A stretch of DNA of 64,000 bases. It comes from Mycobacterium haemophilum DSM 44634. GTDB lineage: Bacteria > Actinomycetota > Actinomycetes > Mycobacteriales > Mycobacteriaceae. Under the pieces are notes generated by a model, which was not told the origin of the DNA, did no database searches, and saw only the letters and a list, made by a program, of their open reading frames with translations. Positions 1-8,963 of the stretch are shown here, piece after piece. A program made the position numbers and the translations under genes. Location: NCBI RefSeq assembly GCF_000340435.2, contig NZ_CP011883.2, positions 1,460,607 to 1,524,606 of the forward strand, in the 5' to 3' direction. The first letter of the stretch is position 1; each line of letters opens with the position of its first letter.

Positions 1-514
1 CTTCAAGGGCCCGCCGTCGTGGAACACAATGTACAAATCGATCCGGTCGAACAACGTCGTGCTGCGCTCGGTGCAGAACGCGCTGTCGTTCATCGGTTTC
101 GTGCCTCCCGACGAGAACGACCTGGTCAAGCGTGTTATCGCAGTCGGAGGACAGACGGTGCAGTGTCGGTCCGACACCGGCTTGACGGTCAATGGGAAGC
201 CGCTCAAAGAGCCGTATCTCAGGCCGGCCACCATGAATGCCGACCCGTCGTTCTACCCGTGCCTGGGTAGCGAGTTCGGGCCGGTCACGGTCCCGCAGGG
301 ACGTCTGTGGGTGATGGGCGACAACCGGACGCACTCCGCGGACTCGCGCTACCACTGCAACTCCGCCGACGTGGTCAACGGGCTTCCGTGCACCGGCGAT
401 CCGAACTCGGGGACTGTGCCGGTGTCCAACGTCATCGGTAAGGCCAGGTTCATCGTGTGGCCGCCGTCGCGATGGGGTGGAGTGGGTTCGGTGAACCCCC
501 AGCAGGGTCGGTAG
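1..514 (+). CDS. lepB: Signal peptidase I (3' part)
   Basis: The C-terminal 170 residues of a type I signal peptidase, the membrane-anchored Ser/Lys protease that removes signal peptides from secreted preproteins; the frame is open at the left edge, so the N-terminal anchor and catalytic serine lie outside the window. Two family motifs are visible: LVKRVIAVGG, which holds the general-base lysine (codon at 128-130), and the GDNR-x-HSxDSR box near 317-349. A cysteine-rich insertion (CNSADVVNGLPCTGD) sits between the last motif and the C-terminal RFIVWPPSRWG segment. The stop lies two bases before the rnhB start, so the two are probably co-transcribed, as for Rv2903c-Rv2902c in M. tuberculosis. 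Confidence 0.95.
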   Translation, partial: FKGPPSWNTMYKSIRSNNVVLRSVQNALSFIGFVPPDENDLVKRVIAVGGQTVQCRSDTGLTVNGKPLKEPYLRPATMNADPSFYPCLGSEFGPVTVPQGRLWVMGDNRTHSADSRYHCNSADVVNGLPCTGDPNSGTVPVSNVIGKARFIVWPPSRWGGVGSVNPQQGR

Positions 515-516
515 CC

Positions 517-1245
517 ATGGCCACCACCTGGCCGCCGCGCACGGTAATCCGTAAGTCTGGGGGTTTGCGGGGGATGCGGACCCTGGAGTACGCGCTGCAG
601 CGCAGCGGGTTGGGACCGGTAGCGGGGGTGGACGAGGTAGGCCGCGGCGCCTGCGCGGGCCCGCTGGTGGTGGCCGCCTGCGTGCTCCGACCGGGGCGAC
701 TGGAAAGCCTTGCTGCCCTTGATGATTCCAAGAAGCTCAGCGAGCAGGCGCGGGAGAAGTTGTTTCCGTTGATCTGCCGCTATGCGCTGGCTTACCACGT
801 GGTGTTCATCCCGTCGGTCGAGGTTGACCGGCGTGGTGTGCACGTAGCCAATATTGAAGGCATGCGGCGTGCGGTGGCCGGTCTGTCGGTGCGGCCTGGC
901 TATGTATTAAGCGACGGCTTCCGGGTGCCCGGCCTGCCGGTGCCGTCGCTGCCGGTAGTCGGTGGAGACGCGGCGGCCGCCTGTATTGCCGCGGCCAGTG
1001 TGCTGGCCAAAGTCAGCCGCGACCGGTTGATGGTCGCGATGGACGCCGACCACCCCGGCTACGGCTTCGCTGAACACAAGGGGTACTGCACACGCGCGCA
1101 TAGCCTGGCGCTTAGCCAGCTGGGGCCCTGCCCCGAGCATCGCTATTCGTTCATCAACGTCCGGCGCATGGCGACCAGGTCCAATACCCGGGCAGTGGCT
1201 GAATTCACACCGGACCCTCCGGCCGAGCACGGCGGATGCCGGTGA
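517..1245 (+). CDS. rnhB: Ribonuclease HII
   Basis: RNase HII cleaves the RNA strand of RNA-DNA hybrids and starts removal of misincorporated ribonucleotides. The 242-residue product carries the family signature GVDEVGRGACAGPL (D39, E40 of the acidic active site), LDDSKKLS and DADHPGYGFAEHKGY. I chose the ATG at 517 because the protein then begins MATTWPPRTVIRK, matching M. tuberculosis RnhB, and because the lepB stop is just upstream; longer in-frame starts would overlap lepB. The C terminus is shorter than the 264-residue H37Rv protein, since the low-complexity tail is absent here. Confidence 0.95.
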   Translation: MATTWPPRTVIRKSGGLRGMRTLEYALQRSGLGPVAGVDEVGRGACAGPLVVAACVLRPGRLESLAALDDSKKLSEQAREKLFPLICRYALAYHVVFIPSVEVDRRGVHVANIEGMRRAVAGLSVRPGYVLSDGFRVPGLPVPSLPVVGGDAAAACIAAASVLAKVSRDRLMVAMDADHPGYGFAEHKGYCTRAHSLALSQLGPCPEHRYSFINVRRMATRSNTRAVAEFTPDPPAEHGGCR

Positions 1246-1387
1246 GGAAAGATGAGACCAGAGTTCCCACCCGGCGACGATCGGGTCGCTTGTGGCTCAA
1301 CGAGTCCAAGGGGCCCAACAGGTCGTCGGGAACAGGGTCGTCGGGAACAGGGTCAGGGAGAAGGACGTCTGAGCAGATGAGTGACAG
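1246..1387 (+). repeat. rnhB-DUF2469 spacer with 15-bp tandem repeat
   Basis: This 142-base spacer contains two exact adjacent copies of GGTCGTCGGGAACAG (1321-1335 and 1336-1350) followed by a partial third beginning GGTC. Just before the next gene an 11-base near-duplication places ATGAGTG twice (1378 and 1388), giving two candidate ATGs for the following gene. No gene is visible in the spacer. Confidence 0.7.
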
Positions 1388-1693
1388 ATGAGTGCTGAGG
1401 ATCTCGAAAAGTATGAAACCGAGATGGAGCTCTCGCTGTACCGCGAATACAAGGACATCGTCGGCCAGTTCAGCTACGTCGTGGAAACTGAGCGGCGTTT
1501 CTATCTGGCGAACAGTGTGGAGATGGTGCCGCGCAACGCCGATGGCGAGGTGTATTTCGAGCTGCGACTAGCCGATGCCTGGGTGTGGGACATGTATCGG
1601 CCAGCGCGGTTCGTGAAGCAGGTGCGGGTGGTCACCTTCAAGGACGTCAACATCGAAGAAGTTGAGAAGCCCGAGTTACGGCTGCCGGAATAG
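1388..1693 (+). CDS. DUF2469 protein (Rv2901c-like)
   Basis: A 101-residue acidic protein strongly resembling the conserved actinobacterial DUF2469 protein encoded beside rnhB. It starts MSAEDLEKYETEMELSLYREYKD and contains the characteristic VETERRFYLAN and DAWVWDMYRPARFVK segments. No catalytic motif, signal peptide or membrane segment is visible. Its constant position next to rnhB in mycobacteria suggests a housekeeping role, but its function is not known to me. Confidence 0.9.
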   Translation: MSAEDLEKYETEMELSLYREYKDIVGQFSYVVETERRFYLANSVEMVPRNADGEVYFELRLADAWVWDMYRPARFVKQVRVVTFKDVNIEEVEKPELRLPE

Positions 1694-1752
1694 GCTGACG
1701 AGACCCGGCTGTGCCTCGGGCGGAAGCTGATCCTCGCCGGCCTGGCCAAACA

Positions 1753-4092
1753 ATGTACGTTGGCTGCGTGAGGTTCCAGCGCCCAGCCGCAGCTCGCGAC
1801 ATCCCGGCCAGCTATGACGAGCACGCGGTAGCGGTTACCCCGCGCAAGCAGGAGGCGGCGGGCGTGCGGGCGGTGATGGTATCGCTGCAGCGCGGGCTGC
1901 AGCAGATGGGTGCGCTGCGCACCGCGGCGGCGCTGGCTCGGCTGAATCAGCGCAACGGCTTCGATTGCCCTGGCTGTGCGTGGCCCGAGGAGCCCGGCGG
2001 ACGCAAGTTGGCCGAGTTCTGCGAAAACGGCGCCAAGGCGGTTGCCGAGGAAGCCACCAAGCGCACGGTTACCCCGGAGTTCTTCGCCCGGCACTCGGTG
2101 GCCGAGCTCGCCGCGCAGCCCGAGTACTGGCTGTCGCAGCAGGGCCGTCTGACCCACCCGATGGTGTTGAACCCCGGTGCCGAGCATTACCGACCGATCA
2201 GCTGGGATGCTGCCTACCAGCTGATCGCCGAGCAGCTCACGGCGCTGGACAGCCCGGATGCGGCGGTGTTCTACACCTCGGGTCGCACCAGCAACGAAGC
2301 CGCGTTCTGTTACCAGCTGCTGGTCCGAAGCTTTGGCACCAACAACCTGCCCGACTGCTCCAACATGTGCCACGAGTCATCGGGCTCGGCGTTGACCGAT
2401 TCGATCGGCATCGGTAAGGGGTCGGTCACCGTCGACGATGTCGAGCATGCCGATTTGATCGTCATCGCCGGACAAAACCCAGGCACCAATCATCCGCGGA
2501 TGCTGTCGGTATTAGAAAAAGCAAAGGCTAACGGCGCCAAGGTCATTGCGGTCAACCCGCTGCCCGAGGCTGGGTTGATCCGGTTCAAGGACCCGCAGAA
2601 GATGAACGGGATACTGCGACACGGTGTCCCGATCGCCGACGAATTCGCGCAGATCCGCATCGGCGGCGACATGGCATTGTTCGCCGGACTGGGCAGGGTG
2701 TTACTCGAGGCGGATGACCGTGCCCCGGGCACGGTCATCGACCAAGCATTCGTCGACAAGTACTGCGCTGGGTTCGACGAGTATCGGCGCCGCACCCTCG
2801 ATGTCGACATCGATACCGTGCTCGCCGCCACCGGCATCGAACGACAACAGCTGGAGCGCATCGCCGCGATGTTGATGGCGTCGCAGCGCACCGTCGTTTG
2901 CTGGGCGATGGGCTTGACCCAGCACAGTCACGCGGTCGCCACGATCGGTGAAGTCACCAATCTGCTGCTGCTGCGCGGCATGATCGGCAAGCCAGGCGCG
3001 GGGGTGTGTCCGGTGCGTGGGCATTCCAACGTGCAGGGGGATCGCACGATGGGCATCTGGGAGCAGATGCCCGAGCAATTTCTGGCGTCGCTGGATCGTG
3101 AGTTCGGCATCATCAGCCCCCGCACGCATGGGTACGACACCGTGGCCGCGATCCGGGCCATGCGGGACGGGCGGGCAACGGTATTCATTGGCATGGGGGG
3201 TAACTTCGCAGCGGCTACCCCGGACACCGCCGTCACCGAAGCAGCCTTGCGCAGGTGTGCGTTGACCGTGCAGATTTCGACCAAACTCAACCGCAGTCAC
3301 CTCGTTCACGGAGCCACGGCGCTGATCCTGCCGACGCTGGGTCGCACCGACCGCGACATCCGCGGTGGGCGCAAACAGGTTGTTTCGGTTGAGGATTCGA
3401 TGTCGATGGTGCATCTGTCGCGAGGCAGCCTGCATCCGCCCAGCGATCAGTTGCGTAGTGAGGTCCAGATCGTCTGCCAGTTGGCCCGCACGCTGCTCGG
3501 TGCTGGGCACCCGGTGCCGTGGGAACGGTTCGCCGAGGACTATGACACCATCCGCGATGCGATCGCCGCGGTGGTGCCCGGCTGTGCCGATTACAACCGC
3601 AAGGTGCGCGCACCCGACGGATTCCAGCTACCGCACCCGCCGCGTGATGCGCGTGAATTCCATACCAGTACTGGCAAAGCCAATTTCGCCATCAATCCGC
3701 TGCAATGGGTTCCGGTACCGCCGCGCCGGCTGGTGCTGCAAACACTACGCAGCCACGATCAGTACAACACCACGATCTACGGGCTCGACGATCGTTATCG
3801 CGGGGTGCAGGGTGGCCGCCGAGTGGTGTTTATCAACCCCGCCGACATCGAGGCGCTGGGCTTGACCGTGGGCCAACGCGTCGACTTGGTGTCGGAGTGG
3901 ACCGACGCCGAAAACCGCTTGCAGGAGCGGCGCGCAAAGGACTTCTTGGTGGTGGCTTACTCGACTCCGGTCGGCAATGCGGCGGCCTACTACCCGGAGA
4001 CCAATCCGCTTGTGCCACTTGACCACACCGCGGCCAAGTCGAACACTCCGGTGTCGAAAGCGATCATCATCCGAGTGGAGTCGGCGTCTTAG
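1753..4092 (+). CDS. fdhF: FdhF/YdeP-type molybdopterin oxidoreductase
   Basis: A 779-residue molybdopterin-dependent oxidoreductase of the formate dehydrogenase-like family (Rv2900c). The catalytic-domain sequence DCSNMCHESSG holds the likely molybdenum-ligand cysteine at about residue 206 (Cys, not selenocysteine). An N-terminal CPGC pair at residues 72-75 is present, but no canonical N-terminal four-cysteine iron-sulfur motif. GQNPGTNHPRM and PVRGHSNVQGDRTMGIW are cofactor-binding segments of the YdeP type. The C-terminal molydopterin-dinucleotide domain runs from about residue 650 (LRSHDQYNTTIYGLDDRYRGV). I chose the ATG at 1753 over an upstream start at 1711 because the protein then begins MYVGCVRFQRPAA, matching H37Rv. 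The stop codon shares one base with the GTG of fdhD, which supplies sulfur to this enzyme's cofactor. The physiological substrate is not proven to be formate. Confidence 0.92.
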   Translation: MYVGCVRFQRPAAARDIPASYDEHAVAVTPRKQEAAGVRAVMVSLQRGLQQMGALRTAAALARLNQRNGFDCPGCAWPEEPGGRKLAEFCENGAKAVAEEATKRTVTPEFFARHSVAELAAQPEYWLSQQGRLTHPMVLNPGAEHYRPISWDAAYQLIAEQLTALDSPDAAVFYTSGRTSNEAAFCYQLLVRSFGTNNLPDCSNMCHESSGSALTDSIGIGKGSVTVDDVEHADLIVIAGQNPGTNHPRMLSVLEKAKANGAKVIAVNPLPEAGLIRFKDPQKMNGILRHGVPIADEFAQIRIGGDMALFAGLGRVLLEADDRAPGTVIDQAFVDKYCAGFDEYRRRTLDVDIDTVLAATGIERQQLERIAAMLMASQRTVVCWAMGLTQHSHAVATIGEVTNLLLLRGMIGKPGAGVCPVRGHSNVQGDRTMGIWEQMPEQFLASLDREFGIISPRTHGYDTVAAIRAMRDGRATVFIGMGGNFAAATPDTAVTEAALRRCALTVQISTKLNRSHLVHGATALILPTLGRTDRDIRGGRKQVVSVEDSMSMVHLSRGSLHPPSDQLRSEVQIVCQLARTLLGAGHPVPWERFAEDYDTIRDAIAAVVPGCADYNRKVRAPDGFQLPHPPRDAREFHTSTGKANFAINPLQWVPVPPRRLVLQTLRSHDQYNTTIYGLDDRYRGVQGGRRVVFINPADIEALGLTVGQRVDLVSEWTDAENRLQERRAKDFLVVAYSTPVGNAAAYYPETNPLVPLDHTAAKSNTPVSKAIIIRVESAS

Positions 4093-4913
4093 TGGGGCAG
4101 GTAACGCAGCGTCGTCGGGTAAGGCATCTCACCGCCGAGCAGGCGATTACCCGGCCGGAAACCTTAGTCGTTGAGGAGCCGCTGGAGATCCGCGTCAACG
4201 GAAGCCCGGTCACCGTGACGATGCGCACGCCGGGCTCCGATATCGAACTCGCGCAAGGTTTTCTGCTCACTGAAGGGGTAATCGCGCACCGCGAAGACGT
4301 GCTGACTGTTCGCTATTGCGGCGGGCGCGATATGGACGGTGCCAACACGTACAATGTTCTCGATGTGACGCTGGCGCCGGGCGTCCAGGTGCCTGATCGT
4401 GACGTCACCCGCAATTTTTACACCACGTCGTCGTGCGGGGTCTGCGGAAAGGCGTCGCTGGACGCGGTGCGAGTGATCAGCCGGTTCTCACCCGGCGACG
4501 ATCCCGCCACCATCGCCGCCGCCACGCTCAAGGCAATGCCCTCCCAACTTCGCAGCGCCCAAAAGGTTTTCGCTAGCACCGGCGGGTTACATGCCGCTGC
4601 GCTGTTTGATGTGGGCGGCGCGATGCTGGTGGCGCGGGAGGACATCGGCAGGCACAACGCGGTCGATAAGGTCATCGGCTGGGCGACCGAACACGACCGG
4701 ATACCGCTGGGTGAGTCGGTGCTGTTGGTCAGCGGGCGGGCCTCGTTCGAGTTGACACAGAAGGCTGTGATGGCCGGCATCCCAGTGCTGGCGGCCGTGT
4801 CGGCGCCGTCGTCACTGGCGGTTTCGTTGGCCGACGAGTCCGGCATCACGCTGGTGGCGTTTCTTCGGGAGGATTCGATGAACGTCTACACCAGGCCAGA
4901 CCGAATTACCTGA
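4092..4913 (+). CDS. fdhD: FdhD sulfur-carrier protein
   Basis: FdhD transfers sulfur from a cysteine desulfurase to the molybdenum cofactor of formate dehydrogenase-type enzymes. The 273-residue protein has the defining C115-x2-C118 pair in TSSCGVCGKAS, and the family signatures GSDIELAQGFLLTEG, STGGLHAAALF and REDIGRHNAVDKVIG. The GTG start overlaps the last base of the fdhF stop, so the two are translationally coupled, fitting a pair that must act together. Confidence 0.95.
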   Translation: MGQVTQRRRVRHLTAEQAITRPETLVVEEPLEIRVNGSPVTVTMRTPGSDIELAQGFLLTEGVIAHREDVLTVRYCGGRDMDGANTYNVLDVTLAPGVQVPDRDVTRNFYTTSSCGVCGKASLDAVRVISRFSPGDDPATIAAATLKAMPSQLRSAQKVFASTGGLHAAALFDVGGAMLVAREDIGRHNAVDKVIGWATEHDRIPLGESVLLVSGRASFELTQKAVMAGIPVLAAVSAPSSLAVSLADESGITLVAFLREDSMNVYTRPDRIT

Positions 4914-5047
4914 TCGACGCCTACTCGAGCGCTGTCGCTGCCAAAGGTTGTGGATAGACACCCCACTGGGGATAACCCGGTGTTTGCGCCAGCATGAGCC
5001 GCTGGTTGGGGCATGCCGTGTCGGCGCCACCGTGCAGATTCTCTCCC
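4914..5047. other. fdhD-yraN spacer
   Basis: A 134-base gap without a gene. It contains TTGTGGATAG and GGGGATAAC about 20 bases apart, which loosely resemble the reverse of a DnaA box, but two imperfect matches are not enough to call an origin or regulatory site. Confidence 0.4.
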
Positions 5048-5434
5048 ATGACGACCCACAAGGCTATGACTCGGGTCCAGCTGGGAGCGATGGGTGAGGC
5101 GCTCGCGGTGGATCACCTGACCGGGATGGGGTTGCGGATCTTGCACCGCAACTGGCGTTGCCGCTACGGCGAGCTCGATGTGATCGCTTCCGACACGGCC
5201 CACCGCACGGTGGTGTTCGTCGAGGTTAAGACCCGTAGCGGCGACGGTTATGGCGGGCTCGCGCAGGCGGTGCCCGAGCGGAAGGTTCGTCGGCTGCGTC
5301 GGTTGGCTGGTTTATGGCTGGCGAGTCAAGACGAACGTTGGGCCGCGATCCGGATCGACGTGATCGGGGTGCGGATCCGGCCGGGTCACCCCAGCCGCAC
5401 CCCGGAGATCACGCACCTGCAGGGGATCGGCTGA
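5048..5434 (+). CDS. YraN/UPF0102 nuclease-fold protein
   Basis: A 128-residue protein of the UPF0102 (YraN) family with an endonuclease-like fold (Rv2898c). It shows the family pattern GAMGEALAVDHLTGMGLRIL, RYGELDVIA and VVFVEVKTR, the last two carrying the acidic residues and ExK that resemble a restriction-type active site. The biochemical activity of the family is not settled. I chose the ATG at 5048 to match the H37Rv start (MTT-x-K-AMTRVQLG). The stop overlaps the next start (TGATG). Confidence 0.9.
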   Translation: MTTHKAMTRVQLGAMGEALAVDHLTGMGLRILHRNWRCRYGELDVIASDTAHRTVVFVEVKTRSGDGYGGLAQAVPERKVRRLRRLAGLWLASQDERWAAIRIDVIGVRIRPGHPSRTPEITHLQGIG

Positions 5435-6945
5435 TGGCGCTGGGGCGCGCCTACTCGGTCGCGGTGCGCGGATTGGACGGCGAGAGCGTGGAGATTGAAG
5501 CCGACATCACCTCGGGGTTGCCGGGCGTGCATCTGGTGGGGCTACCCGACGCCGCCCTGCAGGAGTCCCGGGATCGGGTCCGGGCGGCGATCACCAATTG
5601 CGGCAACAGCTGGCCCATGGCCCGGCTCACGCTTGCGCTCTCACCCGCGACGCTGCCGAAAATGGGATCGGTCTACGACCTGGCGTTGGCCGCGGCGGTG
5701 CTGTCGGCGCAGCGCAAGAATCCGTGGCAGCGCTTGGAGAAGACGGTGCTGCTCGGTGAGTTGTCGCTGGACGGGCGGGTCAGGCCGGTGCACGGGGTGC
5801 TGCCGGCCGTGCTGGCCGCCAAACACGACGGCTGGCCGACCGTCGTGGTCCCGGTGGACAACCTGGCTGAGGCCAGCTTGGTGGATGGCATCGACGTGTG
5901 GGGTGTGCGCTCGCTGGGGCAACTGCAGGGCTGGCTATCCGGGTCAACACCGTTGGTCGACCGGATCAGTGCGGGGGCCACGACCCCGGAGCCGTCAGCG
6001 GATCTGGCCGACGTGGTCGGGCAGGCTCAAGCGCGTTTCGCGGTGGAGGTGGCGGCCGCCGGTGCGCATCACCTGATGTTGACCGGCCCGCCGGGAGTGG
6101 GCAAAACGATGTTGGCGCAACGTCTTCCGGGATTGCTGCCGCAATTGTCGGATAGTGAGTCACTGGAGGTCACTGCGATTCACTCGGTGGCTGGGCTGCT
6201 GTCGGGGGACACACCGTTAATCACCAGGCCGCCGTTCGTGGCGCCGCACCACAGTTCCAGCGTCGCGGCACTGGTGGGCGGGGGTGCGGGCCTGGCCCGG
6301 CCGGGCGCGGTCAGCCGCGCGCACCGTGGGGTGTTATTCCTCGACGAATGCGCGGAGATCAGTGTCAGCGCACTGGAGGCGCTGCGAACCCCATTGGAGG
6401 AAGGGGAAATTCGCCTTGCTCGCCGGGACGGGGTGGCGCGCTACCCGGCGCGGTTTCAGCTGGTGCTGGCGGCCAACCCGTGCCCGTGCGCGCCGGCCGA
6501 TCCGCGGGATTGCATCTGTGCGCCAGTGGCCAAACGGCGCTACCTTGGCAGGCTGTCTGGGCCGCTGATGGACCGGGTAGACCTGCGGGTGCACCTGCAT
6601 CCAGTGCGAGCGGGGGCGTTCTCGACCGCTGACGGTGAATCGACGTCTCGGGTACGCCACCGGGTGGCTCTGGCCCGGGAGGCAGCCGCTCAGCGTTGGC
6701 GGCCGCATGGTTTTTGCACCAACGCTGAAGTCAGCGGGCCGCTGTTGCGTCGGAAATTCCGTCCCAGTAATGCCGCGATGGCCCCACTGCGCTCGGCGCT
6801 CGACCGCGGGCTGCTCAGTATCCGTGGCGTGGATCGCACGCTGCGAGTGGCGTGGAGTTTGGCGGACCTGGCTGGCCGGGCCTCGCCCGGTCTGGACGAA
6901 ATTGCCGCCGCGCTGAGCTTCCGGCAACCGGGAGCGCAGCGATGA
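5434..6945 (+). CDS. ComM/YifB-like AAA+ Mg-chelatase-fold ATPase
   Basis: A 503-residue protein of the ComM/YifB family (Rv2897c). Domains in order: an N-terminal Lon-S5-like domain (1-165), a Mg-chelatase-type AAA+ core with Walker A GPPGVGKT at 218-225 and Walker B VLFLDECAEI near 308, and a C-terminal helical lid domain. The cysteine-rich NPCPCAPADPRDCIC segment follows the core, as in ComM. Family members in Gram-negative bacteria act as branch-migration helicases during natural transformation. The placement beside dprA fits a role in processing incoming or recombining DNA, although natural competence is not established in slow-growing mycobacteria. The start overlaps the upstream stop and the stop overlaps the dprA start. 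Confidence 0.92.
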   Translation: MALGRAYSVAVRGLDGESVEIEADITSGLPGVHLVGLPDAALQESRDRVRAAITNCGNSWPMARLTLALSPATLPKMGSVYDLALAAAVLSAQRKNPWQRLEKTVLLGELSLDGRVRPVHGVLPAVLAAKHDGWPTVVVPVDNLAEASLVDGIDVWGVRSLGQLQGWLSGSTPLVDRISAGATTPEPSADLADVVGQAQARFAVEVAAAGAHHLMLTGPPGVGKTMLAQRLPGLLPQLSDSESLEVTAIHSVAGLLSGDTPLITRPPFVAPHHSSSVAALVGGGAGLARPGAVSRAHRGVLFLDECAEISVSALEALRTPLEEGEIRLARRDGVARYPARFQLVLAANPCPCAPADPRDCICAPVAKRRYLGRLSGPLMDRVDLRVHLHPVRAGAFSTADGESTSRVRHRVALAREAAAQRWRPHGFCTNAEVSGPLLRRKFRPSNAAMAPLRSALDRGLLSIRGVDRTLRVAWSLADLAGRASPGLDEIAAALSFRQPGAQR

Positions 6946-8102
6946 GCGGTGCGACCGCGGTCGGCGATCCCGCATCGCGGGCCTGGGCCTACCTGTCTCG
7001 GGTCGCCGAACCGCCGTGTTCTGAACTGGCCGCCCTGGTACGCCGCGTTGGTCCGATAGCGGCGGCGGAGCGTGTCAAGCGCGGGCTGGTCGATGACGCA
7101 GTGGCGCGTCGCACTGAAGCTAGACGCGAAATTGATTGCGCTGCAGAAGATCTTGAACTTCTCGTCCGTCGAGGCGGACGATTGATCACGCATGACGACG
7201 ACGAGTGGCCGGTGCTTGCGTTTGCCGCATTCGGTGGCGCTTGCGTTCGGGGGAGGCCTCGTGCGGGGCCACCGATGGTGTTGTGGGTGTTGGGTCCCGC
7301 ACGCCTCGACGAGGCAGCCCAACGTGCTGCCGCTGTCGTGGGCACCCGGGCCGCGACAGCGTATGGGGAGCAGGTGGCGGCCGATCTGGCGGCCGGGCTG
7401 GTCGAACGTGATGTCGCGGTCGTCTCCGGTGGCGCCTACGGCATCGACGGCGCAGCGCACCGCGCGGCGCTGGCCGCAGACGGGATCACCGTGGCAGTAC
7501 TAGCCGGCGGGCTCGACATCCCTTACCCGGCTGGGCATTCGGCGTTGCTGCATCGCATCGGTCAGCACGGGCTGCTGCTTACCGAGTACCCGCCGGGTGT
7601 TCGCCCGGCCCGCCACCGGTTCTTGACCCGCAACCGTCTGGTCGCTGCCGTCGCGGGGGCAGCGGTGGTGGTGGAGGCAGGCCTGCGTAGTGGCGCGGCG
7701 AATACCGCCACCTGGGCGCAGGCATTGGGTCGGGTCGTGGCCGCGGTGCCCGGACCCGTGACGTCGTCGGCGTCGGCGGGCTGTCATGCGTTGCTGCGCA
7801 ATGGCGCGGAACTGGTCACCCGAGCCGATGACATTGTCGAATTTGTCGGTCACATCGGTGAGTTGGCGCCCGACGAATCGCGGCCTAGCACAGCGTTCGA
7901 TGGCTTAAGCGAGGCCGAACGCCAGGTCTATGAGGCGTTGCCGGGTCGCGGCGCCGCCACCATCGATGAGATCGCCGTCGCATCCGGCCTGGTGCCCGAG
8001 CAGGTTCTGGGGCCGCTGGCACTGCTGGAAGTCGCCGGGTTGACGCAGCGCTGTGCCGGCCGGTGGCGAATCGTGCGTACGGGTGCGGCGATGCCTAGAT
8101 GA
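6942..8102 (+). CDS. dprA: DNA-processing protein DprA
   Basis: DprA loads RecA on single-stranded DNA. The 386-residue protein has the Rossmann-fold core with SGGAYGIDGAAHRAAL, VAVLAGGLDIPYP, TEYPPG and FLTRNRLVAAVAGAAVVVEA followed by RSGAANTA, which are the diagnostic DprA segments. A C-terminal winged-helix domain follows (LSEAERQVYEALPGRGAATIDEIAV). The ATG overlaps the stop of the ComM-like gene (ATGA). This is the last gene of the conserved left block; in H37Rv it is followed by viuB, but here accessory DNA begins at the stop. Its final 8 bases overlap the end of the convergent LuxR gene. Confidence 0.93.
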   Translation: MSGATAVGDPASRAWAYLSRVAEPPCSELAALVRRVGPIAAAERVKRGLVDDAVARRTEARREIDCAAEDLELLVRRGGRLITHDDDEWPVLAFAAFGGACVRGRPRAGPPMVLWVLGPARLDEAAQRAAAVVGTRAATAYGEQVAADLAAGLVERDVAVVSGGAYGIDGAAHRAALAADGITVAVLAGGLDIPYPAGHSALLHRIGQHGLLLTEYPPGVRPARHRFLTRNRLVAAVAGAAVVVEAGLRSGAANTATWAQALGRVVAAVPGPVTSSASAGCHALLRNGAELVTRADDIVEFVGHIGELAPDESRPSTAFDGLSEAERQVYEALPGRGAATIDEIAVASGLVPEQVLGPLALLEVAGLTQRCAGRWRIVRTGAAMPR

Positions 8103-8721
8103 CGCCAACGCGCAGGGCATGCGCGACCGCGTGCGTGCGGTTGCGCAGGTTCAGCCGCACCACCATGTCGTGAACGATGTTTTTGATCGTGCGCTCGGAG
8201 TAATTGAGTTTCATCGCGACTTCGTGTGTGTTCAGACCGTCCGATAGCAGACGCAGAACATCCACCTCGCGTTCGGTGAGATCGACGGTGCCCGGCGCGC
8301 CTGGTTCGGTCATGCTGATCGATCTGCACCGGCCGACCAGATAGTGCTGGACACGTTCGGGCAGTTGGAGGCGGCCCGCCGCCGCCGAGACGATGGCCTC
8401 GACGATGCGGTCGAAGTTACTCTGCCTGCGGTACAGCAAACCGGTCAGCCGCAGATCGATCATTCGCAGGACGTGCTCGTCGGTGAATTCGTCAGCGACG
8501 ACGACCAGTTTTTGCGTCCTTCGTTTGCCATCCTGTTGGATGCTTTCGAGATCGGACAAGATCGGCGCGGTAATCCTGGTCGCCAACACCAGCAGCACCG
8601 AGGCCGTGCGTTCGATCTCCCAAGCGTGCACGTCGAGCTGGGGGTACGACGACAGCCGGGCCAAAGCGCCCTCGCGGGTCAATGGGTCGCTCGCGAGCAT
8701 ACTGACCGACGTTTTACTCAT
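8095..8721 (-). CDS. LuxR/NarL-family transcriptional regulator
   Basis: A 208-residue regulator with a C-terminal LuxR-type helix-turn-helix (about 146-208: LTEREVDVLRLLSDGLNTHE, then SERTIKNIVHDMVVRLNLRN). The N-terminal half has the alternating pattern of a receiver domain (SMLASDPLTREGALARL, KLVVVADEFTDEHVLRMID), but I do not see a clear phospho-acceptor arrangement, so it may be a phosphorylation-independent receiver. It is convergent with dprA and overlaps it by 8 bases. It marks the left boundary of the accessory island and is a candidate regulator of the exporter and of the nucleoside operon, by position only. Confidence 0.85.
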   Translation of the reverse strand: MSKTSVSMLASDPLTREGALARLSSYPQLDVHAWEIERTASVLLVLATRITAPILSDLESIQQDGKRRTQKLVVVADEFTDEHVLRMIDLRLTGLLYRRQSNFDRIVEAIVSAAAGRLQLPERVQHYLVGRCRSISMTEPGAPGTVDLTEREVDVLRLLSDGLNTHEVAMKLNYSERTIKNIVHDMVVRLNLRNRTHAVAHALRVGVI

Positions 8722-8963
8722 ACGTTCCTCGGTGAATGTCGTACGTTGCAGCGACGACGGTTACCGCGAATCGAAGAGTTCGCCAAATCGGCCGTCGCAG
8801 TGGGACTCCTGCTCCAGTGCGGCGACGTTGCCAAACGCTCACAGCCACAGTAGTTCACCACACACTCAGGCCAGTTGGGAGATCGCTCACACTTGGGGAG
8901 GTAGCGCAATCGTTGGGGAATGGCAGGAGATGCCCACGCAGCAGCCGCGGATCGTCCATGAGA
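8722..8963. other. Spacer between regulator and exporter
   Basis: A 242-base gap between the 5' end of the LuxR gene and the 3' end of the ABC exporter, both on the minus strand. It should hold the regulator's promoter, but I could not pick a convincing -10/-35 pair. No conserved small gene is seen. Confidence 0.4.

Noticed and set aside
1501..3510. Two long minus-strand open frames opposite fdhF
   Set aside because: Arginine-rich, low-information translations opposite a well-conserved molybdopterin enzyme; no start signals.
4950..4990. Possible DnaA boxes in the spacer before the YraN gene
   Set aside because: Only two imperfect matches, not next to dnaA or dnaN and with no AT-rich unwinding region.
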